A stretch of DNA of 53,964 bases from NCBI GenBank assembly GCA_964616985.1, contig CAZTVF010000023.1, positions 1-53,964 of the forward strand, written 5' to 3'. A program made the translations under genes and the position numbers. Below are positions 7,473 through 19,600 of the stretch, one piece after another. The stretch's first letter is position 1. Each line of letters opens with the position of its first letter. The notes under the pieces were generated by a model. That model saw only the letters and a list, made by a program, of their open reading frames with translations. It did no database searches and was not told where the DNA came from. Source of the stretch: CAZTVF01 sp964616985. Its GTDB lineage: Bacteria > Planctomycetota > Phycisphaerae > SM23-33.

Positions 7473-8348
7473 ATGAACATAAGACTTCCTGTGCGTGCGG
7501 GGACGTTCTATGAGCCGTCGCCTGCCAGCTGCCGCCATCATGCAGAGAAACTCATTTCCCAGGCCGAACTGCCTGCGGAACTGCCGGCCAGGATCTTCGG
7601 CGGCTTGGTGCCCCATGCCGGCTGGGCGTACTCGGGCAAGCTGGCGGCTATGACCATGAAGGCGCTCGCGCGCGACGGCGAGGCCGAAACGTTTGTGCTC
7701 TTCGGGGCGGACCACTACGGCACGGCCAGCCAGGGCGAGGTCTTCGACTCCGGCGTCTGGCGGACGCCGCTGGGCGAGGTGCAGATCGATACCGACCTGG
7801 CCGCAGCGCTGCTTTCGGATTGTCCGCTCCTGCGGGCGAACCCCGACGCGCACGCCGAGGAACACAGTCTCGAGGTCCAGGTCCCGCTGCTGCAGATTCT
7901 CTGCCCGGCCGCGAGGATCGTCCCCATCGCCGTGCCCCCCCTGCCGCTGGCGGTTGATATTGGCAAGGCGGTCGGCCGCGTGCTGGCCGAGCGTTTCCCC
8001 GCGGCACGCATCCTCGGCAGCACCGATCTGACGCATCACGGCGGCGGGCATTTCCCCGCCCCGGGCGGGCACGGGCCGCAGGGCGAGAAATGGTCTCGCA
8101 AGAATGACCGCCGAATGCTGGACCTGCTGGAGACGATGGCGGCAGAGAAGGTCGTTCGCGAGGCCCAGTCGCACATGAACGCCTGCGGGGCCGGCGCGAT
8201 CGCCGCAAGCGTCGCCGCCTGCAAGGTCATGGGCGCCACCCGCGGGCTGGTGCTGCAGTACACAACCAGCTACGAAGTCATCCACGCCCTCTACCCCAGC
8301 GACCCCGACGATACGGCCGTGGGCTACGCCTCGGTCGTCTTCGCCTGA
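7473..8348 (+). CDS. Memo-family protein (AmmeMemoRadiSam system protein B)
   Basis: A cytosolic protein of 291 residues. It shows GLVPHAGWAYSG, VLFGADHYG, EEHSLEVQVPLLQ, STDLTHHG and the Cys-containing NACGAGAIAASVAA, the run of conserved blocks of the Memo family, which is related to LigB-type dioxygenases. In bacteria it often occurs with an AMMECR1 protein and a radical SAM enzyme; neither is here, so this copy appears to be an orphan in this window. The biochemical role is not established. The open frame extends to 7389, but homology starts at NIRLPVRAG, so ATG 7473 is chosen. It is divergent from the operon at 7362. Confidence 0.85.
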   Translation: MNIRLPVRAGTFYEPSPASCRHHAEKLISQAELPAELPARIFGGLVPHAGWAYSGKLAAMTMKALARDGEAETFVLFGADHYGTASQGEVFDSGVWRTPLGEVQIDTDLAAALLSDCPLLRANPDAHAEEHSLEVQVPLLQILCPAARIVPIAVPPLPLAVDIGKAVGRVLAERFPAARILGSTDLTHHGGGHFPAPGGHGPQGEKWSRKNDRRMLDLLETMAAEKVVREAQSHMNACGAGAIAASVAACKVMGATRGLVLQYTTSYEVIHALYPSDPDDTAVGYASVVFA

Positions 8349-8483
8349 GGGCCGCCGCTGACTTGAGGCGGCTTGGCCCTTGGCAGCAGCAGAAGCCCAA
8401 CGACGCGGCAGGCTTTGGTTTCGCCCACCGTGAGCTTACGATTTACCTCCGCACTAATTCATCAGGCCCCGATAAATGCCGAT

Positions 8484-8522
8484 AAAAACGAAAGGGCCGC
8501 CGTTTCGGGCAGCCCTTTCGTT
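8484..8522. terminator. Intrinsic terminator shared by convergent genes
   Basis: Arms 8487-8497 and 8512-8522 are perfect 11-bp complements around a 14-nt loop. On the minus strand the hairpin runs into five T residues (8488-8484), giving a good rho-independent terminator for the PEP-CTERM gene ending at 8542. On the plus strand it may also stop the Memo transcript. I see nothing else in 8349-8483. Confidence 0.75.
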
Positions 8523-8541
8523 GGCTTTTGATCTTTGAAAA

Positions 8542-10422
8542 CTATGCGCGGCTGCGACGACGGCGACGGAGCATCATGCCCACCCCGCCGATCACCAGCA
8601 AGCTGACCGTCATGGGCTCGGGAACCGCAAACTGGCTGTTGTGGTTCAGCACGGCCCAGACCATGTGCTGGCCGGGATTCGACTGCGTGTCCACGCCGTA
8701 CATGCCCAGGTGAGCATGAATCTGCGGATCGAACGCAACGTCGCCCATGTACTGCCAGCCGCGGTGGTTCCCGTTTGCAGCATTATCGTCCAGAACCACC
8801 TGGTCGATGCCGAAGTTACCCTTGTACGCCGGGCGCCACAGGGGCTTCACGGTGTTCGTGTCCAGATCGAGGAATTCCTCGTCGAGGTACATCAACATCA
8901 TGTTGCCCGTAGCGATGCGAACCGCCTCGTCCGTCATGTTCTCCCAGTCGTAGCTCATCTGCAGGACGAACACGTCGGTCTCATGACTCGTGCCGCCGGC
9001 GCTGGTGAGCCCGCCAGCCTTCGCCATGCCGTCAACATCGACCACGTCGCTGACCAGGTAGCTTCCATCCTTGCCCAGCGGGAACTGCTGCGTGGCAGAG
9101 GATTCAGCCGCAGCGCGAGTGCGCCAGTTCATCGAGACGGTCTTGGCCGCGCCCGTGTTGCCGCCGTACAGGATCTGCGCCTCGGTGCCCAGGACGCCAT
9201 TGCCCTGGCTGGCGGAGGTCTTCGCTGACAGGCCGACGTAGGTGCCGCCGCTGCCGGCCACAGCGGCCGTCAGCTTGTTGGCCACGTTGAAGGCCATGAT
9301 ATCCGTCGAGGTGATGCTAGCCGTTGCCTGCCCGACCGCGCCGACCGATACCGTGAAGGTGTCGGCGCCATCGGTGGCGTTCAAAGTCGTGTTGTTGATG
9401 ACAACCGTGTCGCTCGCGGCCCCACGATAGCTCGCGGTGTTCACCGTGATGTTGCCGTTGATCGTCTGGGTGCCGGCCGTAAGATTGCCGCTGGCCAGCG
9501 TGGAGGAGATCAAACCGGTGCTCCCGACAGTGACCGTGTACGTTCCAGCATCGGCGCCCGTCTTGCCCAGTGAGACGGCCCACGTGTCAATGCTGGCGCC
9601 CTTGAGCACGTTGCCGAGGGACAAGGTCTTGGCCGAAACGCCAGTCGTTTCGCTGGAAGTATCAGCCGAGACAATCAACACCTTCGTGTCGTTGGCCGTT
9701 GAGCCGGTGAGGGTGACGCCATTGACGCCAAAGCTGGCCACATTGAACGGGTTGGTTCCGCCGTAGGCGTAATCGAGGACTCCGTCAGGGTAGGCCTGAT
9801 AATACTTCGGGTTGGTGGACTGCCAGCCAGCCCGGATCGGGGTGATCCTGGTATACCGGCCATCGGCGCCGGCGTTAATCGTGCTGCCCGTCTTGAAGCT
9901 CAGCGTGCCGACCTTGAATGCCGCGTAGCCATCGTACTGCGTGGCAGAGCCATCACCGATGGTGGAAGGATACCACCCGGAGGTCGCATTGCCTGCCGCA
10001 GAGCTGATGCTCACGCAGTTCAGGGAGGAGTTGGGGTCGCCCCAGTCCTGCAGGCTGTCCGATGGAATGCCATCGTAAATGTTATTGTAGACGGCACCGA
10101 GTTTGCCGATGAGAGGAGAGGCCTTGTACCATTTGGAGCTAAGAGAGATTCCCTGAATGCCAAGGCCGGTCCCGCCGGCGACGATACCACCATCCGCCTG
10201 GGCGGTCTTGAACGCCATGTTCACGACGCCGAGGCCTTCCTCGATCGAAGCGTTCGTTCCCAGAACACGAACCCAGATGTCCAGAGTATAAGTGGTACTC
10301 GCGGTGGCCTGCTTGGTGACCGTGCCGTCCTGAAATTTCAGGTCGACATAGATCATAGCGCGAGCCTCCATCGCACACGCGGAAATCACTACGGCAGCCA
10401 GCATGAATGATTTGAGCTTCAT
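8542..10422 (-). CDS. PEP-CTERM secreted protein
   Basis: A 626-residue exported protein. It has a signal peptide (MKLKSFMLAAVVISACAMEARA, about 22 residues) and a C-terminal sorting tail AVPEPMTVSLLVIGG followed by a helix and RRRRRSRA. This is the substrate pattern of exosortase/PEP-CTERM systems, which cleave after the PEP and anchor or release the protein at the cell surface. The middle (about 230-420) is Thr/Ser/Ala/Gly-rich and beta-prone, repeating 'TVSxG' and 'TINGNITVN' patterns. The last third is richer in aromatic and acidic residues (LMYLDEEFLDLD, HAHLGMYGVDTQ). No enzyme motif is seen. ATG 10422 follows AAGGAAGAG; an upstream GTG-type extension to 10467 lacks a leader. It has its own promoter (10555-10582) and terminator (8484-8522). 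Confidence 0.85.
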   Translation of the reverse strand: MKLKSFMLAAVVISACAMEARAMIYVDLKFQDGTVTKQATASTTYTLDIWVRVLGTNASIEEGLGVVNMAFKTAQADGGIVAGGTGLGIQGISLSSKWYKASPLIGKLGAVYNNIYDGIPSDSLQDWGDPNSSLNCVSISSAAGNATSGWYPSTIGDGSATQYDGYAAFKVGTLSFKTGSTINAGADGRYTRITPIRAGWQSTNPKYYQAYPDGVLDYAYGGTNPFNVASFGVNGVTLTGSTANDTKVLIVSADTSSETTGVSAKTLSLGNVLKGASIDTWAVSLGKTGADAGTYTVTVGSTGLISSTLASGNLTAGTQTINGNITVNTASYRGAASDTVVINNTTLNATDGADTFTVSVGAVGQATASITSTDIMAFNVANKLTAAVAGSGGTYVGLSAKTSASQGNGVLGTEAQILYGGNTGAAKTVSMNWRTRAAAESSATQQFPLGKDGSYLVSDVVDVDGMAKAGGLTSAGGTSHETDVFVLQMSYDWENMTDEAVRIATGNMMLMYLDEEFLDLDTNTVKPLWRPAYKGNFGIDQVVLDDNAANGNHRGWQYMGDVAFDPQIHAHLGMYGVDTQSNPGQHMVWAVLNHNSQFAVPEPMTVSLLVIGGVGMMLRRRRRSRA

Positions 10423-10554
10423 CGGCTCTTCCTTTCCTTCCTTCGCTCCTTGGCGAACCTCACACAAGACTCAGAGACCAACAACGGGGCGTTCTTAGCT
10501 GAGCTACGACCTGAACTTAGGGACCTGAGGGCGAGCACACACCTCTATGCATAC

Positions 10555-10582
10555 ATCCTAGCACGTTTTGTTCATTTGTCAA
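10555..10582 (-). promoter_or_regulatory. Sigma-70-like promoter of the PEP-CTERM gene
   Basis: On the minus strand a perfect -35 TTGACA (10582-10577) is followed after 16 bp by TAGGAT (10560-10555, 4 of 6 matches). It would give a leader of about 125 nt before ATG 10422. It lies just downstream of the giant gene's end, so the two PEP-CTERM genes can be transcribed separately. Confidence 0.55.
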
Positions 10583-10591
10583 TTCGAAAGT

Positions 10592-10637
10592 CAGGTTTTT
10601 CCGCTTCCCGACCTGTCGGCCGGGAAGCGGAAACCTG
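10592..10637 (-). terminator. Hairpin after the giant gene
   Basis: Perfect 10-bp arms (10601-10610 and 10621-10630) extend through an A/T-rich base (AGGTTT with AAACCT), 10 nt after the giant gene's stop. It is placed to terminate that transcript, but the T run lies in the stem rather than after it. Confidence 0.5.
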
Positions 10638-10646
10638 TCAGAATCC

Positions 10647-13600
10647 TTACTTCACGCGATTGCGACGGCGGAGCAGGGCCAGGCCGCCAGCGGCCAGCAG
10701 GACCAGCGTCGCCGGCTCCGGAACCTCGTTGCCCGTGCCGCCGATGCCTTCATCGACCACTTCCTGCAGCATCGCAACATACTCAGGCGACACATTGGCA
10801 TTGCCACCGGCCCAGCCCAGCGAGAACAGGAGCAACTGGGCGTCGATGTAGTCAACCCATCCGTCGTAGTTGAAGTCGCCGTAGGTCCAGCCGGTGAACC
10901 CGCCGTACGGGTCATTGAGGCCCAGCATGAACTGCTGGAAGTCGATGTCATCCACGAAACCGTTGAGGTCGGCATCACCGTACAGCGTGTACCGGACCAG
11001 CAGCTGCTCCGTGCTCCACTCGCTGTCGGGGATCTGCACGCCGGCAAATTCGGTCAAGCTCCACTCCGAATTGTGGGTGATGCCGATGCCGTGGATGGCA
11101 ATGTTGAAGGCGTCCTCGGCCGCGGCACTGCTGACGAAGCCCGTCGTGCCGTCCCACATGTATTCGTTCATGGTCCAGTACAGCTGGGCTTCGAACTCCT
11201 TCATCTGGTCCCACGTGACGTTGTTGACGATCACGGCGCTGTTCGCCATGTCGATCATGCTGCTGTAGGGATCCCAGGTCAGGTTATTGATCACCAGCAC
11301 GCCACCACTGTTGTACACGCCGCGGCCATCGGTCAGATTCAGCGTGCCCATCTCGTGGACGCCGCCGGTCATGACCAGGTTGCCGTCCGTCACGTTGATC
11401 GTCATCGTCGGAGCGCGGAAGCCGCTACCGATGCTCAGGTGGCCGGCGTCCATCGTCGTGGCGTCCACGATATTGATGACGTTGTCGGTCGAGGGCGTCA
11501 GGATGCCCATGGCCAGCGTGCCCGTGCCCGTCTTGTTCAGCACGGTGCCCTGGGTCAGGATCATCTTGTTGGGCTCGAACACGGCGCCGTCGCCGACCTT
11601 GAGGTTGACGGCGACCGACGGCATGGCCTGGTAGATCAGCTTGTTGCCGCCGTTGCTGTTGACCACGACATCGCCGCCGCCGTGATAGATCGTCGCACGG
11701 GAGGCGTAGAACTGCGTGCCATTGATCAGCAGCGTGCCGTCGCCGTTCTTACGGAAGCCGGCCTCGATGCCCAGGACGAAGTTGCTGTCAACCTGCACAA
11801 CGTCACCGGCACCCACGTTCAGCACACCCGAGTCGGCCACCTGTGCACCCGTCTTGGCGGCGCCGACGCTCAGGTTTTCGATGAAGTTCACGCCGCTGCC
11901 TGCACGCAGATGCATCGTGCCGTTGTCAAGGTCCAGATGGGTCATCTCAAGGTGAGCCGCTTCGACCGATGCACCCTCGGCAACCGTCGTGATGCCGCCG
12001 CCGGTCACGCTGCCGATCTGGCGGAGGCCCTTGCCGCGGAACTCCATCATGCCGTCGTTGTGGATATCAACGTGCTTCGTGTTGTCGACGCTGTCGGTCC
12101 AGATATCGACCTTGCTGATATCGCGAACCGCGCTGCCAGCAAGAATGTCAAGCTGGGCCGCCCAGTTCGGATTGTTGTCGTCAATCAGGCTGGTCGTGCC
12201 ACCATCGCGATAGAAGACCGTCGTGTTGTCGTACCGGCCGAGGGCTTCCGAGCCGTCCGCTTCGTAGTAGATGTCGGCATTGCCACGGACCACACGGGCC
12301 GTGCCACGCCACACGAAGTTGCCGTTACCAGCGACCTTCAAGCCGCCGATGTTCGCGACGGGGTTCACACCCACGTCCGTGCACTCGTCATTGAACACCA
12401 TGTCGCCTGTGATAAGGCCGTTGTCCATATCCACTTCGACCGACTTCGGACCGTTCATCTCGACCACGAACGTTGCACCATTCTGAACCTTGAAATCCAT
12501 GTTCGGGTTCACGCTGGGGTTCAGGGCGTAGCGGATGTTGTTGGCCAGGACACCGGCAATCGTGTGTCCGCCAACGCGGTAGGTGCCTTCGCGGACGTTG
12601 ACGGTCACCTCTTCCAGCAGGCCATAGTGACCAGCACTCGTCTCGCCGCCGATACGGGTCAGCCACAGGGTGCCCGCACCGGTCTTCGTCAGATCGCCTA
12701 GGATGATCTGAGACTCATAGCCCCAGCTATGCATGATCAGATCCGCATCGACCTCGATCTCGTTACCCGTGCCGAAGATGGCCAGGGTCCTGAAGCCAGC
12801 CGTCGGGCCCAACGGAGCAACCGGCGATGCAGTCAGGTGGAACTTGGCATCCCCATACATATAGAGGCGGCCCTGGCCCGGGGGGTTGCCCAAGGGGGCG
12901 CCCGTATCCGGCAACTGGTCCGTCGTGATCGTGATGCCGCTGGAAATCGTCAGACCCCAGTTATTGCTGCTGTCGACCGGGAAGTTGATGCGGGTGATGC
13001 CATCAGCGGCCATCGGAGCGATGATCACATCGGCCGTGCCATCGGTGGCGAATATCTGCCCGCCGATGTTCTTGAGGCTGGAGCCCGCGAACGTCACGGT
13101 CTTGCCTGAATCGATTCGGAAGTAGCCCCTGGGATCCGAAACGGACGCATCAAAGCTGTGCTTGAAGGTGAGGCTCTCGGTGATCCACAGGCCGCTGCCG
13201 TGCTCGAAGCCGTCGAGGTCCTGCTGCGCCTCGTACGGGATGGCGAACTTGATCGTGTTGCCCGCCACGTCGACGGTGGCCACGCGGCCCAGCTGGTTGG
13301 CATTGCTCACCTTGACCCAGCCGCCACGGATCTCCAAGCCGCCGCTGAACGAGTTGCCGGTGTTCTCCATCGTGTAGGTGTAGTTCCCGTCCACATCAAG
13401 GACCGGGACGCCTTCGGAGTCACGGATGATCACCGCCTCCAGCGGAGTCGTGGTCAGATCCAGAATGCCGTAGCCGCTCTTGATCAGCTTGACCGGGGCC
13501 AGACCGTTCGGCCAACCGGTGTTGGACCAGTCAGTGATGCGGAAGGCCAGGGTCATGTCCTGGTTGGTGAGCATGCTGCCGAAGTGCAACTTCGGATCGG

Positions 13601-16600
13601 TTTCACGGTTGGAGTCGAAGCTGCCCGGCTGCTCGGTGATCGCATGCGGGGTGGTCCATGCAACCGCACCGCCGCCGAGGATCACGCCGCTGTAGTTGGC
13701 CATCGGGCCCGTGTACGTCAGGCTTTCATCCAGGATCAGGGTGCCGTTGGGGCCGACCAGAACCTGGCTGGCGTTCTGAACCGCGTTGGCGTGCGACAGC
13801 TGCACGGCGCTGGTGTGGATATCCAGCTTGCCGGTGAAGGTGTTGGCTGCGTTCAGCACCAGCAGGCTGCTGGGCAGCATGAGCGCTTCGCCAGGATACG
13901 TGGAGGCGGTATTCCAGTTCCACTTCTCGCCCATATCCAGATTAGTGACCACCTTCTCGCCGTTGGTGCCGTTGCTGTCAGCCAGCACCGTGTTGACGTT
14001 CAGCGTGCCGCCGGCGCCACTAAAGTAGTAGGTCGCCGAATCATTCGAATCGGCATAGCCGATTACGCTGCTGCTGGCTTCCAGCGTGCCGGTCGCGCGG
14101 TAGCCGCCGCCCAGCCGCAGCTTGTTCTGCGTCATGTCGAACGTGTGGGTGTTCGACGAACTGATCGTGAAGACACCGGCCCGGCCCGCAGGATTATTGT
14201 CGTTGTACATAATCTGCGGCAGGATGCCCGCGTCATAACCCACACCCACGGCGGCGTTGCCGTCGCGCAGGTAAATGCTGCCGGCCTGCCAGCCTGCCGG
14301 AATGGCGGCTGCGCTGGCAAACCGGACTTCACCCGTGTGGATCACCAGGTTCGTGTTGTTCGCACCGAAGTTGGCATCAGTCATGGGCGTGTTGTCACTG
14401 GAAGTCGTGCCCCAACTGTTACCGGTGCCCGAAAGGATCAGGGCCGTGTTATTGCAGCCGCCAGCGGCCGTGATCCGCTTGAACACCTTTCCATTGTCGC
14501 CCACGTCGGTGATGTTGCCGCTGATGGTCAGCATGCCGTCATCCTGCGGGGTCACGTTGAAGTAGTCCTTCCACATCCAGTAGCCCTTCTGGCCGCTGAC
14601 GATGTCGGTGGTGCCGTTCAGCAACAGGTTGGCCCCGTAATCGGTGCTCTTGCCGGCACCACGGTTGAAGTTCCACACGAAGCCATTGTCTGCGATCGGC
14701 ATCGTGCCGAAGGAACTGCTGATCGACGGAACGGTGAACTGCAGGTATTTCACAGGCACGGTGGGCACCGTCGCACTGCCGTTCATGGCCGTGCTCAAGC
14801 GGATCGAGCCCGTCGATGCATCGATGTTGGCCATCTTTGCGTCGTCGGCGATGACATCAAGGGTCGTCCTGGCCAGAACCAATGTGCCCAACTCCGCAAA
14901 ATCATCACCCTGCTTGAGGCTGAACTTCGGAGCTCGCTGATCAAACGGGCTGTTGCCGATGGCATTCTCATCCAACGTGAGGGTGAAGCCCGGGCCATAG
15001 ACGTGGCCCAACTCGTAATATGGGCCCCAAGACCGGCCAGTGCCCCTATACTTCGCGTTGGCCGCGCTCATGCCACTGGTCGATGCGGTGGCGACGATGG
15101 TGGCGTTGCCGTCGAGATTGGTTCCGGTGAACCGGATCGAGAACGGATTTGCACCGCCAGAGATCAGCGTCAGCTTGCTGTCCGCCTCCATCGTGAGGGA
15201 GTTGTACTTGAAGATCAAGCCTTGGATCCCTGTGGGCTGGCCCGTCCAGGGGTCATTGCTCTGATTGTTCATCAGGCTAGCACTGACGCCCTGTTTGACA
15301 CTCAGATCCAGAGTGGTGTAATCCTGATCGATGTTCGGGTTCACGACACGGGTTTCCAAGGTACCGTTGCCGATGAAGCTGATGTCGTTATTGTTCAGGC
15401 TGTTGGGGACGATGACCAAATCGCCGCCACCGCCGATCCTCACGCCGCCGGTGAACGAGTTGTTCTCGTTCACGAGGTAGACGCGGTTCAGGTTGGTGAT
15501 ATTCCCGGTGACATAGATGCCGCCAGCGCCATCGACCTTGCCGTTGACCACGAGCGTCTGCGCCGTGCGGTGTGAACCTCCGAACTCGATCCAGCCGCTG
15601 TTCAGCGTCAGGTTGCTGTCCCAGCTGCCGGTCGAGATCAGCAGTTCATTGGACGACTTCCGAGGCAGATTATTGTACGCACCATAGCCCTGATAATTGG
15701 ACCGCAGCTGGCTGCCGTCGTCCATCTTCACGCCGGCGAAGTCGGGGCCAACCTTGTTCACGTCCACCATGAGGAAGGTGTTCGCGGTGAACATGGCCGG
15801 CACGACCGCGCCGAAGTCGGTGTTCTGGTAGGCGGCGATGCCGATGCCCGTGCCTGCCTTCACCGTGCCCAGGGAGGTGAAGTCGAATTCCTGCACGACG
15901 GACGAGATTGCACCCGCACGCCAATCCAGGGTCGGCTCCATCACCTTGGAGTTCAGTTCCCACACACCGGCGCCATCCTTGATGATGGTCTTGCCGACGC
16001 CGGTGATCGGACCGGTCTGCAGGGCGCCGTCGCCCGAGACGTTCAGCGTGCCGCCCACGGCCGTGTTGGCCAGGTCGACCACGCCGAGGAACAGACGGTC
16101 ACTGCTTGCTGTCATGACATTCAGCGTCGGAGAGCTGCCGTTGTTGGCGTCGACCATCGTCAATTCGCCCATGGACAGCATCTTCGCCACGCCGGTGCCG
16201 CGGGTATCGACGCTGATCGTGCCCGTGCCCGCCAGCGTGATGTCGTTGCCGTAACGGACGTCGACGTTCGAACGCAGGTTCAGCTGACCGTCGTTCATCG
16301 TCACGCGGCCCGTGCCCAGCGCGTGGCTGACCGTGTTGCCGTCCACGTCGTAGGCAAGGTAGTTGGGGTCATTGAGGTAGTTGGCCGTGAAGGTGCCGCC
16401 ATTCAGCGTCACGCCGCCGCTATAGGCCAGGCCGCGGCCGAGGGTGACGTTTCCACCGTTCACCACGATGGCGCCGGTGCCATTCATCCACTCGTTGGTC
16501 GTTTCGACCAGGTTGCCGCCGTAGTTCATGACGAGCGTGTTCCCGGTCAGAGCCCCAACCGTGCTGGGCCGCAACGTCGCGCCACGATTGACGGTGACCG

Positions 16601-19600
16601 TGCCGGTGCCAAGGGCCGCCGGAGCGTTCACGTACGTGTTGCCGTCATTGAGGATCGTGCCGCCGGTGTAGGTGTTGGGCATGAGGCCTTCGAGGGCCAG
16701 CATGCCAGCGCCGTTCTTCACAATCTTGCCCGTGCCGTCCACGTAGCCGGTGAAGTAGCCGTTGGTGGCGCCCTGGTCGAACATCAGGGTGGCCGTGCTG
16801 TTGGGGGTCAGGCCCACATGCCAGCTACCCGCCGACAGCGTGGAGGTGGTGCCGGCCAGTGTACCGCTCTTGACCGTGACCTCGCCGATCGAATTGCCGG
16901 TGCCGCTGATGGTGACCTTGCCGTCACCTTCCTTGATAATGTCACCTTCCGTAATGTTGCCGGCGATGACCAGGCCACCCACTGTCGGGGCGTTGGTGCC
17001 GTTCACCCGGATCGTCGTCACGCCGCTGTTCAGGTTCAGGCTGCCGGTGATCAAGGCCGAGGTGGCCGCGTTGTTCGCATTGGCGGTGATGACCGAGTTG
17101 CCGCCCACGTTGAGGACGGTGCCGGTCATCGCGGAGCCCTGCAGCGTCGGGGCCGTCGTGCCACCGAAGTTGTTGAAGGTGATGTCCTTGAGGGCCTGAC
17201 GGACGCCGTAGGTATTGGAGTCGAACATGCCGCCGGCGTTGATCGTGAGGCTCGAGGCCGTGTTCAGCTGCTGAGCCTGCATCAGGCGGACGGTGGCGCC
17301 ATTGTTGATGGTCAGGTCGCCCTTGATCGCGAAGTTGCCATCCGGCGTCACGGCGACCGGGGCGTTCAGGAGCAGCATGCCCGCGTTGACGGTGGTCATG
17401 CCGGTATAGGTATTGAAGGCGTTCATGGCCATCGTGCCAACGCCGGCCTTGACCATGGAGACCACGCCCGTATTACCGCCGATCACGTTGTTGGCGATCG
17501 GGGCATTCATGGTGATCCCGGTCAACGCATGAACGATCAGTTCCGCCGGGGCCAGTGCATTGCCGGCCGTCAGGTAACCGCCGGTCGTGGACGAGATCGT
17601 GATGCCCGAGGCGTTGTTGGTGAGCAATCCGCCGCTCTCGATCTGCAGCTTCGAACCGCCCAGCGAGACGTTGAAGTTGGCCTGCAGAGCGTTCACAGCC
17701 TGGTTGCTCGAGAGATACCACGCAGCGATGGGCTTGACGTTCTTGCTGGCGCCCGCCAGGCCCACGTCAACGTAGTCGGCTGCAACGGCCGAGGTCACAA
17801 CGCCGAGGCCATCGACCTTGGCGAACTCGGTGCCGATCAACGCGTACGGGAGGATGCCGTCATCCATGGACGGGATCGAGCTGAACTGTACGCCCGTGGT
17901 GAAGGTGGCGGTCGCACCCAGGCTGCGCTGGAGGTTGTTGAAGATCACCCAGGCGCTGCTGCCGGGGACGGTCGAGCTCGTGACCGCGACGGACGAGGCG
18001 CCACCGGTGAGGTTCAGCGCGCCCAACGTCTCGCTCGAGGCGACGCCGAAGCGGCCGGTGAAGCTGATCGCACCGCCGAAGCTGTTGATCGCGGCCGTGT
18101 CCTTGACGCGGTTGGTGTTGTCCGACACGCTGGTGGTGCCGTTGTCCAGGGTCAGGGTGCCGAACAGGAGGTTCACCGCGGAGGTGTCGGCCATCGTGCC
18201 GGCGTCCCGGAGGGTGATGCCGCCGCCGCGGATGGTCGTCTCGCCGGTGTAGCTGTTCTGGCCGGTCAGGACCAGCGTGCCGCTGTTGCTCTTGACGAAG
18301 GCCAGGTTGTCGGTCATCGAGCCGGCGAACGTGGTAGCGGCCGAACTATTCGAGTCCAGCGTGCTCAGCGTGCCGCTGGTGTTGGTGATCGTGCCGCCCT
18401 GGCCGCCGACCGCGTTGGCGCTGGACAGGTAGCTGATCAGCTGGCTGGAACCGTTCATATCCAGCGTGCCGCCGTTCATCACCAGTGCCGTCGGGCCCGA
18501 ACCCATGATCGGGTTCGTCAGGCCGGCGGGCAGAACCAACGTGCCGGCGTTGATGGTCGTCAGGCCGGTATAGGTGCTGCCGCCCGCCGTCATGGTCAGC
18601 GTGCCCGAACCGTTCTTCGTGAAGCCCGTGGCGTTCACGATCGGGCCGGTCAAGGTCGCGTTGCCCACGGTGTAGACCTGCAGTTCGGTCGCGGCTCCAT
18701 CGAGCGACGCGCCCAACTCGTGGTCGCCGGCGGCGACGAGAACCGCACCGCTGGAGATGGCCAGGTTCTGAGCCACGCTGCTGTTGCTGGTCAGGACGTT
18801 GCCCGTCAAGTTCAGGCTGGCGATCGTCGCAAAGTTGCTGAAGATCTGATCGTTCGCCACCTTGATGTTGCGGTTGTAGGTGCCGGCCTGGCCTGCCAGG
18901 TTGCGGCCCGCGATGGTCCCTGCAAACAGGTTGGCATCGTACTCCGACGCCGTCAGCAGACGCAGCGAACTGTTGGCGTCCCAGACGACGAAGTCGGTGC
19001 CGTTGCCGGTGGCCGAGGCGTCACCGATCATGTAGGACGCGATGCCTGCGGCGACGGTGCCGAGGTTCGTGCTGATCTGGCCGGTCGCACGCAGGTTGGC
19101 CACGCCAGCCGTACCGTTATAGGTCGAACCGAGGTTCAGGCCGCGAACGAGGGCCGAACCGCCGGCGCCACGGGTGACGCCGGTTGCCGACAGGATCGTG
19201 TTCTTGTCCGTGCCGGTGCCCAGCGTGATCGTGCTGTAGCCCGAGTTGATCGCCAGGCCCGCGATGGCCTCGTAGTCGTTCGCGTCGGAATTGGCGATGA
19301 TTTCATACATGCCGCCCGACAGCGCCAGGGCCTTCGTCATGCCGCCCATGCGGTTGTTCATGGCCACGGCCGAGTTGTCCAGGAGGAAGGTGCCGCCCTG
19401 GTTCACGACGGTGCTGGCGAAGAAGTTGCTGCCGGTGTTGTTGAGCTTGACCGTGCCCTGGTTGATCGTCAGGGTGCCGGTGCTCAGGTTGGTGCCCTGC
19501 AGCGTCATCATGGTGGCACCGCGCTTGACCAGGCTGACGGTGTTGAGGTTCGGGTTCACCGAGCCGATTACGCCCGACAGGATCGTGCTGCTGCCATCGC

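Noticed and set aside
10647..11300. Autotransporter beta-barrel at the giant protein's C-terminus
   Set aside because: The end is a dockerin-like repeat plus PEP-CTERM tail; no alternating amphipathic strands ending in an aromatic residue are seen.
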